NCBI RefSeq assembly: GCF_029962835.1
Contig: NC_080575.1
Coordinates: 41,082,336-41,146,335 of the forward strand
DNA from: Magnolia sinica
Taxonomy: Eukaryota; Streptophyta; Magnoliopsida; Magnoliales; Magnoliaceae
Direction: 5' to 3'
DNA: 64,000 nt
Shown: positions 45,254 to 57,732 of the stretch, piece by piece
Numbering within the stretch: position 1 is the stretch's first letter
Layout of the letters: every line of letters starts with the position of its first letter
The notes under the pieces: generated by a model
What the model was told of the DNA's origin: nothing
Database searches by the model: none
Seen by the model: the letters and a program-made list of their open reading frames with translations, nothing else
Made by a program: the position numbers and the translations under genes

Positions 45254-46059
45254 TAGAGTGTGAGACCCGTATCCTAGTCTGTATCGTTCCGTATGCTTTC
45301 GTGATCCTTTCGGTCAAATTCTGGTAACCTTCGCACTGTATCCAACGATTGCGCGCGATCCTAAGCCGAGTCCCGCTTACCAAAGTCGGCTCGAACCGAA
45401 ACCTATATCTTGGCGACCGCGCCGTCGCCGCGGTTCCAACGCCGCGACTCGCGCATTGACCCTTTACCGAGGTTAGAAGATGTCGATCTGCGTTTATTCC
45501 GAAGAAAAGCCGCGCATTGCGAATCTCGAGGGAATCTCTACAATAAGTCCCATCAATCAACCATAAATGCATCCATTATCCAAGTACAACCACCCCACTC
45601 CTCCTTTTCCCTTAAGTCAAACCTCTCTCTCCCTCACCATCCCTCTTTTACCCATTTTTCAAACCAACCCATACTTCATTAATTACACCCATCACACCCC
45701 ACCCATCCATATCACTCCCATCATTTCTCTCTCTCTCATTTCTCAAATCTCCCAAGCAACTCAAGCCTCACATGTCCAAGCCTCTCCAACTCTCTCCCAA
45801 ACCACAAGTGTGGTCCACCTTCTCATCTTCCATCTACACCTTCTCATCTTTCATCCACACCATCAAAAGTCCATCATCCACCATCAAAAGGCAAGCTATG
45901 GAGCATTGGAGTCTAAGGGACCAAGAAGAAGGAAGATAAGGTGGGTGATCTACCGTTGCTTTCAATTTTAAGGGCCACTTGTTATGGGACCCACTTGATG
46001 TATGTGTTGTATCAATGGAGGGCCCATAGTGGCGGGGTCCCTCCTCTCTATCTCACCGT

Positions 46060-46098
<39 letters not shown>

Positions 46099-47157
46099 TG
46101 ATGGTGTGGATCCCACCAATATGTGTCATATCTACCTGTCCATCTACATCAGACGGTGTGGCCCATCCTATTGTAGGTGATGATCCACACCATCCACTGT
46201 TTGGATGGACCCAATACATCTTCTTTTCTATATATTATATTTTATAATATATATATATATATGATATATATAATATATATGTTTTGTATATATATAATAT
46301 AAAATATATATTATATGTATATATATGTATACATATAGGTGGGCCATGTCCAAGTGGGACCCACCACAATGCTTGTGTTGTATGTGGACCGTCCAGCGTC
46401 CCTAGACGCTGGACGTGGAGTGGTAAACAGAGAAGTGTGAACCAACGCTGGTCCATACGCCAGCTTTAAAAAATATATATATATAAAATAATATATATTT
46501 TTTTGGGCACTCATGTAGGCCCCACCTGGATGTATGTATAAGATCCAAGCCATCCATCCTCTTCCTCAAATCATTTTAGGCGTTGAACCGAAAAATGAGG
46601 TTAATCTGGTTTTCTGGCGGGCCATGGTATCGGAAACAGTGTTCCTACCTTCGATTTACTCCCTGATGCTCCTGTATATCAAAAACAGCTCAATATTGGA
46701 CTCTATGGGTTTGTATCGAGCCACAAGGACTAATGGCTAGAGTGGATCTTGCTGATGTGGGCCCCATCTACTAAAAACCATAGAAAAACATTAAAAAAAA
46801 AAAACATAGACAGCAGCAGCTGCTGCTGTCAGAAGCACGCGCAGGCGCTGCCTGCGGCGCTGGCGGACGGGTGAACGAGGCAGGCCTCACAGCCCCAGCC
46901 GTGGGCCCCACCTTGATGCATTTCGGCCATTAACACCTTGCATTTGATGGGTCCCCTTTGTCCATGGGACGTCTCTAAAAATCAGCCATAAACGGAACTC
47001 AGGTGGGCCATACCATCTAAAATCATGTGAAGACATGCCTAAAACATATAAAATCGCTTGGTGGGGCCTACCTGAGTTTTGGATGTTGTTGAAATTTGGT
47101 CTGGACCGTCAGTCCAGTGGGACACACATAATGGGTGGGCTGGATTTGTGGACCACA

Positions 47158-47525
47158 TCACGGTGGGCCCCAGGTTTGGGTGGCCTCGTCAACAGTTTGA
47201 ATGGCAAATGAACATTACCGTGGGCCCTGGTCCACGTGACCTTATAAACAGATTGGATGACAGATAAATATCACGGTGGGCCCAAGGTCCACGTGACCTC
47301 ATGAACAGGTTGTATGGTAAACAAGCATCACTGTGGGCCCTACCCCCTCTTGGTCCACGTGACCTTATGAATAGTTAGATGGCAAATAAATAGTACAGTG
47401 GACCCCGGTCCACGTGACCTTATCAATAGGTTGGGTGAGAAATAAACATCACTGTGGCCCCCAGGTCTGAGTGACCTTATCAATGGGCTGGATGGAATAT
47501 AAACATTATGGTGGGCCCCATATGA
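47158..47525. repeat. Tandem array (~6 units of 54-65 bp) in the long solo LTR
   Basis: Unit approximates GGTCCACGTGACCTTATGAA then CAGGTTGGATGG-AATAAA-CATCACGGTGGGCCC. Four units carry CACGTG in the near-palindrome GGTCCACGTGACC. The unit closely resembles part of the Mutator-like MITE at 30524-30568. Confidence 0.85.
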
Positions 47526-47679
47526 GACCCACTAAGGCATGAATCGTAATCTACACTTTCCTTTAGTGTGGGCCCCACCATAAGGTATGTATTTCATCTA
47601 TGTCAACCATCCTTTCCATCCCACATAGGACCCACCATGATGCATGTGTTTCATCCAAGCCGGCCAATCATTTGGGAAA

Positions 47680-47905
47680 TTATTTTTAAGGCCATGTGAT
47701 AAGGCCCATCTTGACATATTTATGGGCCATTCATTAAGGCCCACTTTGAATTGTATAAGGCTCATTGTTGAGGCCCATCTTGATGTGTTAGTGGTCCTTG
47801 TTAAGGTCCACCTTGATATGTATATGCGAGACCCATGTATGAGGCCCATTTGATGTACTGGAGGCCCATGGGTCAAGGCCCAATAGGACGTACATAAGGC
47901 CCATT
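47680..47905. repeat. Degenerate tandem array of ~35-40 bp units
   Basis: Repeats of AAGGCCCATCTTGATRTGTT with short spacers, inside the long solo LTR. Confidence 0.75.
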
Positions 47906-49338
47906 GTAGTGTAATTCCACCATGGTATATGTGTTGATTTTGTAGTGGGCTATACCTTGGGAACAATGATGGTTTGACGTCTACATTGAATGGATAATGT
48001 TGGTTAAATGTCCGCATTATAACTTCCCTAAGGCCCACGGATAGGCCCATATTTGCGGTAAGTAGGCCGTCTAGGCCCATCTCCGTTATACACAGAGCCC
48101 ATCTCTTTATACATGTTTAGTATAGATCCATGATTCATGATCATTCGCATCATATGTATGCCTGATGTGAGGAGTGACCGATCATAACAGATGCCTTTGG
48201 GCGGACTGTTTATGGGCTCCCTCATAGGCGGAGTTGCCCCATATAAGTGCATGGTACATGCAGGACTGTTGCATGACTGATAGTTTGACTCATGCACTTG
48301 CATTTGTGTGATTGTAGTTACCGTATGCCTTAGCGACATCAGGGCCATAGTCTCCACAGACACATCGTGGATGGCAGGATTGGATACCGAAAATATTTGG
48401 TTCTAGCATATGGGCGCCATAGATGTCCTTGGGTGAAAATCCCTAAACCCGATGGTACCAGAGGATGACTCCAACGTCGAGACCGAGTGGATACACGAGC
48501 ACGCAAGGGCCGTATACCAGTAGGTCACGTCTCCCACTGTGTCGTGGTCGGTTGGAAAGGGGTGTGACCTTACCCGCCTGAGTGAGGAGGCAATTTCTAG
48601 GTTGAGTTTGACCAGCTTGAGGAATCGGTCCGCTATCGACGAGCCGGGCCCGATATTGGCAGGCGGATAGTGAGGTCTCTTCCACCCTCCCAGTTGTGCG
48701 TCCGGATAGGGGCGGCAAGCTGGCGTAGAGTGTACTTGACCCCGGTGATTATCCATACTGAGAACCGCACTGATTTGATGCTCTAGTGAGGAGCTGCATT
48801 GATATGTGGATGAGGATTGACATGCTTGACTTGCATTCTGCATTGCATGGCCTTGGTATGGCTGATTGCATACATGTGTTCATCAGCATGATTCCGCATT
48901 TCTCTGACCTTGCATTCTGAGCACGCTTATATTGCGCACACACTTACACCACCCCCTAAGCTTTCTATAAGCTTATGCACGATTGATGCGTGCAGGTGAC
49001 GCCAGGTCGCAGCCATAGCATAGCAGCAGCAGGAGTGTGCGGTCGAGCCTTTGGAGTTTTGTTATTCACTCTATCTTGTATTTCCCTTCAGATGCATTGT
49101 ACTTAAAGTTTTTTATCATAGTGGATTTTGTGATGATGTTCTTGTGTTTATTGTTCGTGGGTTATGCTCATTACAATTAAACTGATGATTTGAAATCCTC
49201 CTTGTAGCATGCCAGGATTGGAACCTAGTGTATGGGTGCCGGGAGCTGAGAATGGGGTACTACGGAGGCTGTCGGCGCCAGATTCGGCGATCGGGAATTT
49301 TTTGAGCCCGGTTTTCGAGTTTGGGGCGTGACATAGAG

Positions 49339-50115
49339 CCTTCCCCACAAGGACCACTAGCTAGAAGCCCCCCGACTAGTGGTGGTTGTTGACTAGTGAT
49401 GATGGAGGGGCTCTTCCTTATAGGACCAAGGGTTAATCCCATGTATGTTGCATTTGATGAGTAGGACTCGGATGTGGTTCAAGGGCCTTCCCTTAAAAGA
49501 CCAATGGAGGAGGTGGTAGCACCCCTCGTAGAATGAGTGGAGGAAACTCCATATTGTAGCTTTTGGCTGAAAATACTTAAAAAACATGGGGAGAATAGTC
49601 TCCTTGGATGGCGTTAATGGTAGGGGTGCTGAAAGTGTTAGGGTTTGCTTGGTGCTGCGAAGTATGTTGTTATTGTTGACAGCAATAGTTTCAGGGGGGC
49701 GTGATAATGATCATGTTCTGATTGATCAAATTTTGAACTGCGTGTTTTAAGGAGAAACGACATTATGTGACATGACCCCACCCCTAGTGGAATGTGCGAT
49801 ACTCATTCTCCTTATAATTTAGAGGCAACGGGTTTGGTAGCGGTTTAGGCTGGAGAGGTACCAAGGGTTTCCTTTGGATGAGTGTGGCCAAAATGTCCAT
49901 GTATGACTGGGCCAATAGTGTAAATTGCCTAGGCACATATGCCACACCCGTTTGCCTATTTTGGTTTGTGTATCGTAGATTCTATCTGGGTTGTTGCTGC
50001 TGAGGTTGGGGTTGTTGTTCATGCAGAGGAGCACTTGGCCCCCCTTGTGTAGAGGCAATGACATTGTTAATTTTTGTTGGGCGAGAGCAGTCATAATTTT
50101 GTTTCTAACATCGTA
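49339..50115 (-). pseudogene. Tat-type element segment between the two solo LTRs
   Basis: Belongs between gag and protease by position. No conserved motif was recognised; short ORFs only. A gag C-terminal or protease N-terminal origin is inferred from context. Confidence 0.4.
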
Positions 50116-53100
50116 TGTAACGCCCTGAAATTCGGGGGTCGAGCATAACTCAGCTCCCGAGTTCCAAAACATCACTTATGCAACATATTTAATGATGGAT
50201 GTATGTTGACTGTATTAGTGCATAAAACATGGAATAGATTAAGCCAAAGTGCAGATATAATTCAGGGATAAGTGAAGAAAGCAAGCGGAAGACTTAAAGA
50301 AATATATGTGTGTACATATGCGAATCCCTGAAATACATACACATACTAGGTCGTAAAGTAAGTGTTGCTATCAAAATTACAAGTTTCAAAATTACATCAT
50401 TTAATTCCCAAAAGAAATCCCAGCATCCTGCGCATCAGAACAAGGCTCACTAGAACCCGTCTGAAAACTGCATAAAAGAGAAGGCAGCCTCATCATCATC
50501 AATCTCCCGCTCTGCCTCAGAAGTCGCATCAACATCTGCAACATCAGCAAGTAAGACAGAGTCTGGTGGGTGTTTAACACCGCCCCAGAACGTGGGAGTG
50601 AGTGATCAACTCAGTGGAACAATAAAGCACAGGTTAACATGTTATCAGTTCAATCAAGCAGTAATGATAAAGCAGAAGAATTAAACATGTCCTAAGTACT
50701 CTTGTTAATGCAAGGATGCATGCAGAATGATGCATGCCCTCACGCGTACACCCTCAGCGTCTTCATCTTACGTCACGCATGAAATTGCCTCAAAGTGCGC
50801 CACGTCTACAAAGCACATGCAAATGCGGTGCATGATCATGATTACCAAGTTGTTATTAGTCCTATTCATATAGCAGGATTGGGAAGCTAAGGTACCTTCC
50901 TCATATTACCATCCAAACAGTGATCCATTCTAGGGTCGTCAGTCCTAGATATCTCATACGATCATATGTTTTCAGGTCGTTGCAAAGGGCTCGTCACCAA
51001 TCAATGCACGCCCATCATACCATCGTTACTACAATAAGGCTCGTCACCTCAATGTGGTATCCAGGTATGCTTGAGGTCACTACAAAGGGCTCATCACCTT
51101 TCAATATAGGCCGACAGCGCGAATATAGTGTCCCATACCACCATAATCGGCTCACGAGTTTGGTTTCTCACTAGTCACTACGGGGAGGCTCGTCACCCCA
51201 GCGTAGGCCGACAGCTCGACCACGGTGTCCCATACCACCATGTCCGGCTCATGAGTCTTAACGGATCAAGGTACCATGGTTATTAGGATTTCATCGGTAA
51301 GTTTGGTACCCTAGATTCAAGTAGTAGCATCCATACATAGTGAACATACATCGGATAATCGGGTTACTTGACGAACTCGACTAGCACGAGCGCACGTTGG
51401 GTTGAACGACATAGAGTGCACAAACACTCCGTGTGGCCAAACCACTGCCGACAACTCTAATACGACTCGGGTTCGTCTAATCACGTCCTACGTGGCGAAA
51501 GCAACCTCAGCCACGAACTTAAGGCCGATTACCGATTTCCTGGACTATTCATTGTCCCACACACATTCCACTACAACAGATATTCATATCTACAATTTAG
51601 AACAGTAAAGGAACAACAAGTCAAATCATGCGGTATGTAAGCACTTGAAGAATATCAACTTAACATGAATGTAAGCATAAGTAATACTTAAATTTAAACA
51701 ACAAGGAATAAAACTTGCATGAAGGAAATCATACACACTAGTGGGAGAGTTGGGAATCGCTTCTCAACGCCCATACTAGGTTGGTACATCACACTTTAGA
51801 TCATTCAGACATTTCTACAAACACTTAGAAACACTTAGAATACATAATACAACATACATGACGTATGTTGAAATACACACATTTGGACAATTCCTTTTAC
51901 CAAGGAGTTGTCGCACATACAATTAGCATAAGTACACGACAAATAATCATGGCAAACACAGGTTCATATTTTATACGCATACGGTACGTTATACATACAC
52001 ATAGAATACACAAATCTCAATATAACACATGCATATCAGGAACGCAAAGTAAACATAACATTTGGCATGTGAAATCTCATCCATAGCAAGAATAAACCAT
52101 TAACTGGCATTGAAAGCCTTAAAAACCATAACCTATACACTTAAAGTCCGCACCTTAAGCTAGAAAAGAACACCGAACTGATTTCAGACGATATGTCTTC
52201 GTCAACGGTGACAAGATAACCTAAAGCAAGAATATAAATGAGCTACAACACACAGAGACTATTCTAAGCTCTAACACAAATTAGGGTTAGGTTAACTTAC
52301 CCAAAGATGAACTCATAATCGCCGGAATAACGATTCAAAAGTGAAGGTTCAAGGAGGAAGAAGAACAGGAAAGAATCTAAGATGATTCACCAACTTCTCT
52401 CTCACTTACTCTCTCTTTTCCTTTCTCTTTCTTAGCTAGGGTTAGGAAATTCGTATGGAAAAGAGAGCTAGGGTTTTAAGGACTATAAATAGGCCTAATA
52501 TTGATGAAAATAACCCCAGGGCCAAGGTATACTTAGGGTATAACCAAAATCGGCCTCTCACGATCCAACGAAGCACTTTCGGTGGGCCTATTACCACCAA
52601 AGGTCGGACTTAAGCTCATTAACTATGGATCTAGATGAAGTTGAGTTTTCGTACCGACTGGATCTTCAGATCAGCCGTGGCGGACCACACTCAATTTAAC
52701 GGTCACCGAATCTCGATCAGGTCCACAAGCAAAAGGACATGCCTGGGCCATCTTCCCTGATCAGAGGGTGAAATTGGGTCAGAATCCAACGGTCAGATTG
52801 CTTAAAATCATCGCGCAAGCGACACGACTCAGATTTCATAAAATCTTATTAAATTTCCAACCGTTCTCACACTCTTCACTCCGAACTCAATCAAATCGAC
52901 CCAGGACATCCTCTGGACTTGATTTTTGAGGTGATGGTCAAGCCCAACATGGTGACCGCAACAGCCTAAGATCATCGCTATCGGACTTTCAACGCGTGGT
53001 CCAAGTCCGATCCAGAACTTCCAAAAAATCCCAAGAGCAACTGGCTTTAGCGATGGATCCCAGATTTCAGAGTAACATAGCACTAACTAATCTACAGGTT

Positions 53101-53224
53101 TTGAGTCATGCAGATATAATTTAAAGTGATTGATGCAAATTTCACAAGTAATCAAGTTAAGCGCTAATTACCCCAAAAAAAACTACTAAGGAAAGATTAG
53201 CACAAAATTTTCAGGGTCATTACA
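50116..53224 (-). mobile_element. Solo LTR, 3,109 bp, of the chromovirus family, with 5-bp target duplication
   Basis: On - it starts TGTAATGACCCTGAAAATTTTG (53224) and ends CAGGGCGTTACA (50116). Flanks TCGTA at 50111-50115 and 53225-53229 are identical. It is homologous along its length to the LTR at 53758-56841 but in opposite orientation. A TATA-like TATTTATAG lies near 52484-52493 on -. It shares a tandem array of GGTGGTATGGGACACY / GGTGACGAGCC words (50930-51260). Confidence 0.85.
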
Positions 53225-53534
53225 TCGTATTTGCCTATCTTTTCTTCAGGTTTCGTTTTTTGTGCCGAAGTAGACTGGTGGGGCCATGGTGCAATTATGT
53301 CAGCTCTTGTTCCAGCTTTTACCTGTTCCCCTGCACAGATTAGCTAGGTAAAATTAGCATACGGATATGAAATTAGATATCCCGATATATTTGGATTGGC
53401 CGAATGGACAATCATAGAGATTTGTCCTTCTTCGTCGATGGGTGTTTTCATTCGTGTGGCCATGGCTCTCCATTGCCCACATATGCAGACAATGTTTCAT
53501 CGCTCCTTTGCATAATGGCGGCCAAGTTTAACCT

Positions 53535-53735
53535 TCAAGGTGTTGAATTTAGATTATACGCGGAACAATTTATAAATGCTTGAGACAGTTGTTCCCATGT
53601 TCTAATCTTATGATAATCAAGAGACGTGTACCAATCTAATGCATCACTCCTTAGGGATTTTTGGAACAAACGGATCAATGCCCCGTCATCTTCTTCCATG
53701 GCATTAAGTTCACTACAGAAAGCCTTTAAATGCAC
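53535..53735 (-). pseudogene. Gag fragment of the Tat-type element
   Basis: MHLKAFCSELNAMEEDDGAL then LIRLFQKSLRSDALDWYTSL and IRTWEQLSQAFI match the retrotransposon Gag core (ALDWY.SL...IRTWE.L..AF). The frame is cut at the right by the chromovirus insertion at 53758. Confidence 0.75.
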
Positions 53736-53757
53736 AATTGAGCATCCTATGCCATCG

Positions 53758-56700
53758 TGTAGCGACCTTGGAATTTTTGTGCTAATCTTTCCTTAAGTAG
53801 TTATTTTGGGGTAATTAGCGCTTTACTCGATTGCTTGTGAAATTCGCATCAATCACTTTAAATTGTATCTGCATGGCTCTAAACGTGTAGACTAGTGAGC
53901 ACTACGTTACTCTGAAATCTGGGATCCATCGCTAAGTCCAGTTGTTCTGGGGAATTTTTGGAAGATCTAGATCGGACCTAGACCGCGCGTCGAAAGTCCG
54001 ATGGCGATGATCTTAGGCTGTTGCGGTCACCATGTTGGGCTTGACCATCACCTCAAAAATCAAGTCGATCTGATGTTCTGGGTCGATTTGCTTGAGCTCG
54101 GAGTGAAGAGTGTGAGAACGGTTGGAATTTAATAAGCTTTTATGAAATCAGAGTCGTGTCGCTTGCGCGATGATTTTAAGCTATCTGACCGTTGGATTCT
54201 GACCCAATTTCACCCTCTGATCAGGATAGTTGGCCCAGGCATATCCTAGTGCTTGTGGACCTGATCGAGTTTCCGTGACCGTTGAATTGAGTGTGGTCCG
54301 CCACGGCTGATCTGAAGAGCCGGTCGGTATAAAAATTCAGCTTGACCTAGATCCATGGTCAATGAGCTTAAGTCCGACCTTTCGTGGTTATAGGCCCACC
54401 AGAAGTGCTTCGTTGGATCGAGAAAGGCGTGCTTTGGTTATAACCTAAGTATACCTTGACCCTGGGGTTATTTCCATCATTTTAAGGCCTATATATAGTC
54501 CTTAAACCCTAGCTCTCATTTCCATACGAATTTTCTCTAACCCTAGCTTGGAAAGGGAGTGGAAAAGAGAGAGAAAGTGAGAGAGATAAGTTGGTGAATC
54601 ATCTTGATTTCTTCCTTGTTCTTCTTCATCTTTGAACCTTCACTTTGAATCGTTCTTCTGACGGTTCTGAGTTCCTTTGGGGTAGGTTAACCTAACCCTA
54701 ACCTGTGATAGAGCTTAGACTAGTCTTGGTGTTGTTGTACCTCATTTCTATCTTTGTTTTAGGGTATTCTATCGCCGTTGACGAAGACAACTCGTCTAAA
54801 TCAGTCGGTGTTTCTTTTCTGGCTTAAGGTGCGGACTTTAAGTGTATAGGTTATGGTTTTCAAGGCTTTCAATCCCAGTTAGTGATTTATTCTTGCTATG
54901 GATGAGATTTCACATGTCAAATGTCATGTTTACATTGCTTTCCTGATATGCATGTGCTATATTGAGATTTGTGTATTCTATGTGTATTTATAAAGTACCG
55001 TATACGTATAAAATATGCACTTATGTTTTCCATGATTAATTGTCATGTATGTATGCTAGATGCATGTATGACAACTCCTTGATAAAAGGAATTGTCTAAG
55101 TGCATGTATTTCAACATGCGTCATGTATGTTGTTCCATGTATGCTAAGTGTTTGTAGAAATGCATGAATGACCTAAGTGTAACTTATTACACTTATTTGA
55201 GAAGTGATTCTCAATACTCCTATTGATGCGCATGATTTCCTTTATGCAGTTACATTCCAAGTTATTTAAATTCAAGCATCTCCTATGCTTACATTTATGT
55301 TAAGTTGATATTCTTCAGATGAGTATGTACCATGATTTGAGTGGTTATTCCATTACTGTTTTACATTCCATAAGAATACCTGTAGTAGTGTAGTGTGTTT
55401 GGGACTATGCCTTAGTCCAGGAAATCGGTAATTGATCCTATGAATTGTGGTTGAGATTGCTTTCGCCACGTAGGACGTATTAGACGAACCCGAGTCATAT
55501 TAGAGTTGTCGGCAGTGGTTTGGCCACACGGAGTGTTTGCGCACTCTATGTCGTTCAACTCAACGTGCGCTCGTGTTAGTCGAGTTCGTCCAGTAACCCG
55601 ATTGTCCGTTGTATGTTAACCATGTATGGACGCTACTGCTTGAATCTAGGGTACTGAACTTACCAGTGAAATCCTAATAACCATGGTACCTTGATCCGCT
55701 AAGACTCATGAGCCGGACATGGTGGTATGGGACACCGTGGTCGAGCTGTCAGCCTACACTGGGGTGACGAGCCTCCCCGTAGTGACCAGTGAGCAACTTA
55801 ACTCGTGAGCCGATTATGGTGGTATGGGACACTATATTCGTGCTGTCGGCCTACATTGATTGGTGACGAGCCCTTTGTAGTGACCTCGAGCATACCTGGA
55901 TACCACAAGGAGGTGACGAGCCGAACTGTGGTAGTAAGGGCATGAAAGGCGTGCATTGATTGGTGACGAGCCCTTTGCTACGACCTCAACTATATGATCG
56001 TATGAGATGTCTAGGATTGACGACCCTAGAATGGATCACTGTTTGGATGGTGACATGAGGAAGGTATCTTAGCTTCCCAATCCTGCTGTATGAATTGGAC
56101 TAATAACGACTTGGTAATCATATCCATGCACCGCATTTGCATGTGCTTTGTAGATGTGGCGCACTTTGAGGCGATGTCATGCGTAACGTAAGATGAAGAC
56201 GCTGAGGGTGTACGCGTGAGGGCACGCATCATTTCGCATACATCCTTGCATTAACAAGAGTACTTAGGATTTATTTACTTGTCTTGCTTTATCATTACTG
56301 TTTGATTGAACTGATAACATGTTAACCAGTGCCTTATTGTTCCACGGAGTTGATCACTCACTCCCACATTTCTGGGGCGGTGTTACACACCCACCAGACT
56401 CTGTCTTAGGCTCTGATGTTGCAGATGTGGATGCGACTTCTGAGGCAGAGCGGGAGCTGGATGACGACGAGGCTGCCTTCTCCTATATGCAGTTTTCAGA
56501 CGGGTTCTAGCGAGCCTCGGTTTGATGCGCGGGATTTCTGGGATTATTTTGGGGACTGAAATGATGTAATTGATACTTATAATTTTGTTAAATGACACTT
56601 TCACGCGACCTGGCTTGTATATGTAATTCAGGGGTTTACACTTGTACACATATTTTACTATAAGTCTTCCGCTTGCTTTATTCACTTATCCCTGAATCAT

Positions 56701-56841
56701 ATTTGTGTTTTGGCTTAATCTATTCCATGTTTTATGCACTAATACAGTCAACATACATCTATCATTAAATATGTTGCATAAGTGATGTTTTGGACCTCGG
56801 GAGCTAAGTTATGCTCGACCCCCGAATTCCAGGGCGTTACA
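53758..56841 (+). mobile_element. 5' LTR of the chromovirus, 3,084 bp
   Basis: Begins TGTAGCGACCTTGG and ends CAGGGCGTTACA, three bases before the primer-binding site. A TATA box CTATATATAG at 54489-54498 is followed by the leader-like ACCCTAGCTCTC. Between 55700 and 56010 lie three to four loose tandem copies of a ~100-bp unit with GGTGGTATGGGACAC and GGTGACGAGCC. Confidence 0.85.
54489..54498 (+). promoter_or_regulatory. LTR TATA box of the chromovirus
   Basis: CTATATATAG; the same place in the solo LTR at 50116-53224 (reverse strand) reads CTATTTATAG. Confidence 0.55.
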
Positions 56842-56844
56842 AGT

Positions 56845-56856
56845 TGGTATCAGAGC
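56845..56856 (+). other. Initiator tRNA-Met primer-binding site
   Basis: TGGTATCAGAGC, the classic complement of the initiator tRNA-Met 3' end, three bases after the LTR. Confidence 0.9.
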
Positions 56857-57732
56857 ATGATCTGGATTAAACCGGACCTGGGTTATAGTCACACACCGCA
56901 CGTTGTCGCCACTTTAGGGTAATTAGGTGCGGGTCTATCATCGCTTTGTGTTTGTACTCCGTAGCTTCTATCGGCAAAAGTTTCTTGAAAACCTTTGCCG
57001 AGATCGAGTCTGTATTCCTACCTGATCACACACAGCGACCCGAAACCTTTCCTAGACGCTCTATTAATGGGTGTAGACGGTCTATCTTCCCTTTTTTCAT
57101 CTTTAAACCTTTCAGAAATCGTTATTTGGATCAGATTTTTGTCAAAATGACCCGATAGGCTTCAAACTACGCAAGGGGCCAATCGGGGCATTTTCAGTGG
57201 GGCCCAGGGGGGGAACCACACTTTTTGGGCCAAGGGGGACCAGGAGGGCCTCGCCAAATCGGCGAGGCATCGCCGATATGTCCAGAGACCGGCGATGTCA
57301 TCGCCGGTTCGGCGAGGGATCGCCGGTCGCCGGGCCAGGCTGGCCGGGCCGACGCGAGCCGATTGTTCCTAGGACTAGTGTGGCCCACCTCTCCACGGTT
57401 TCACCCTTATATCCTTTTCTTTACCCTATTTCCTTCACAAAACCCACCCCCAAGCTTTCCTTTTCTTCCAAAACCTCTCCAAACTCTTCAAATCTCTCCC
57501 AAATCTTCATCTTCCTCCCATTTTCGTGCAAACCCATCACCCCATTTTCAAATCTTCCTTTCCATTGCTGATTTCTCTTTCTTTCCTTCTCATTTGAGGC
57601 ATTGCTTTCTCTATTTGGCTAATAGTTGTGTGGAAGCTTCACCATCTTCCTATTTCTCTCTTTCTCTCATTTCTCATGGCCCTCTTTGAGATTGTGACGG
57701 CCATCTTTTCCATTTCTTCCCTCCTTTCCTTG
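56857..57732 (+). other. Chromovirus untranslated leader
   Basis: Between the primer-binding site and the extra ORF. 57225-57360 is GC-rich with repeated GGCGAGGSATCGCCG words that can fold; 57400-57720 is pyrimidine-rich. ORFs on both strands (such as 57197-57571) have no family features. Confidence 0.5.

Larger units (their letters stand above)
45259..49333 (+). mobile_element. Solo LTR, 4,075 bp, with perfect 5-bp target duplication
   Basis: Starts TGTGAGACCCGTATCC and ends GGGGCGTGACA, flanked by TAGAG at 45254-45258 and 49334-49338. No primer-binding site, gag or pol lies between, so it is a solo LTR of a Ty3-type element with a very long LTR. It contains (CT)n at 46065-46095, TA-rich sequence at 46240-46330, and two tandem arrays (47158-47525 and 47680-47900). 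The short ORFs within it are not genes. Confidence 0.85.
41951..53757 (-). mobile_element. Decayed Tat-lineage Ty3 element split by solo LTRs
   Basis: Read on -, it goes gag (53735-53535), then the segment 50115-49339, then protease (44650-44187), linker (44018-42871) and RT (42870-42073). Two solo LTRs (50116-53224 and 45259-49333) interrupt it with perfect 5-bp duplications, and a chromovirus begins at 53758. The RT style (Y..DMI.KS) and the LLLGRPW segment after the protease are Tat/Ogre-like, from knowledge of the lineage. Its own LTRs were not found. Confidence 0.7.

Noticed and set aside
44685..45572. 295-aa ORF on -
   Set aside because: It crosses the junction between the solo LTR and the Tat element at 45258/45259; the N-terminal third is LTR DNA, so it is a chance fusion.
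45410..46469. ORFs rich in Pro/His/Ser and in TA/CT repeats
   Set aside because: All fall in the solo LTR and follow its simple repeats; no protein family recognised.
47598..48843. ORFs of 146-160 aa on - in the solo LTR
   Set aside because: Open only because of tandem non-coding repeats; no conserved motif and inside an LTR.
50920..51174. Regular GGCTCGTCACC words that at first sight resembled a CRISPR-like or satellite array
   Set aside because: They are loose ~100-bp repeats of the LTR family, present also in the sister LTR at 55700-56010; no spacer structure.
57197..57689. Overlapping ORFs of 124 and 154 aa before the extra ORF
   Set aside because: They are in the GC-rich and pyrimidine-rich leader; composition explains them and the next ORF has real homology.
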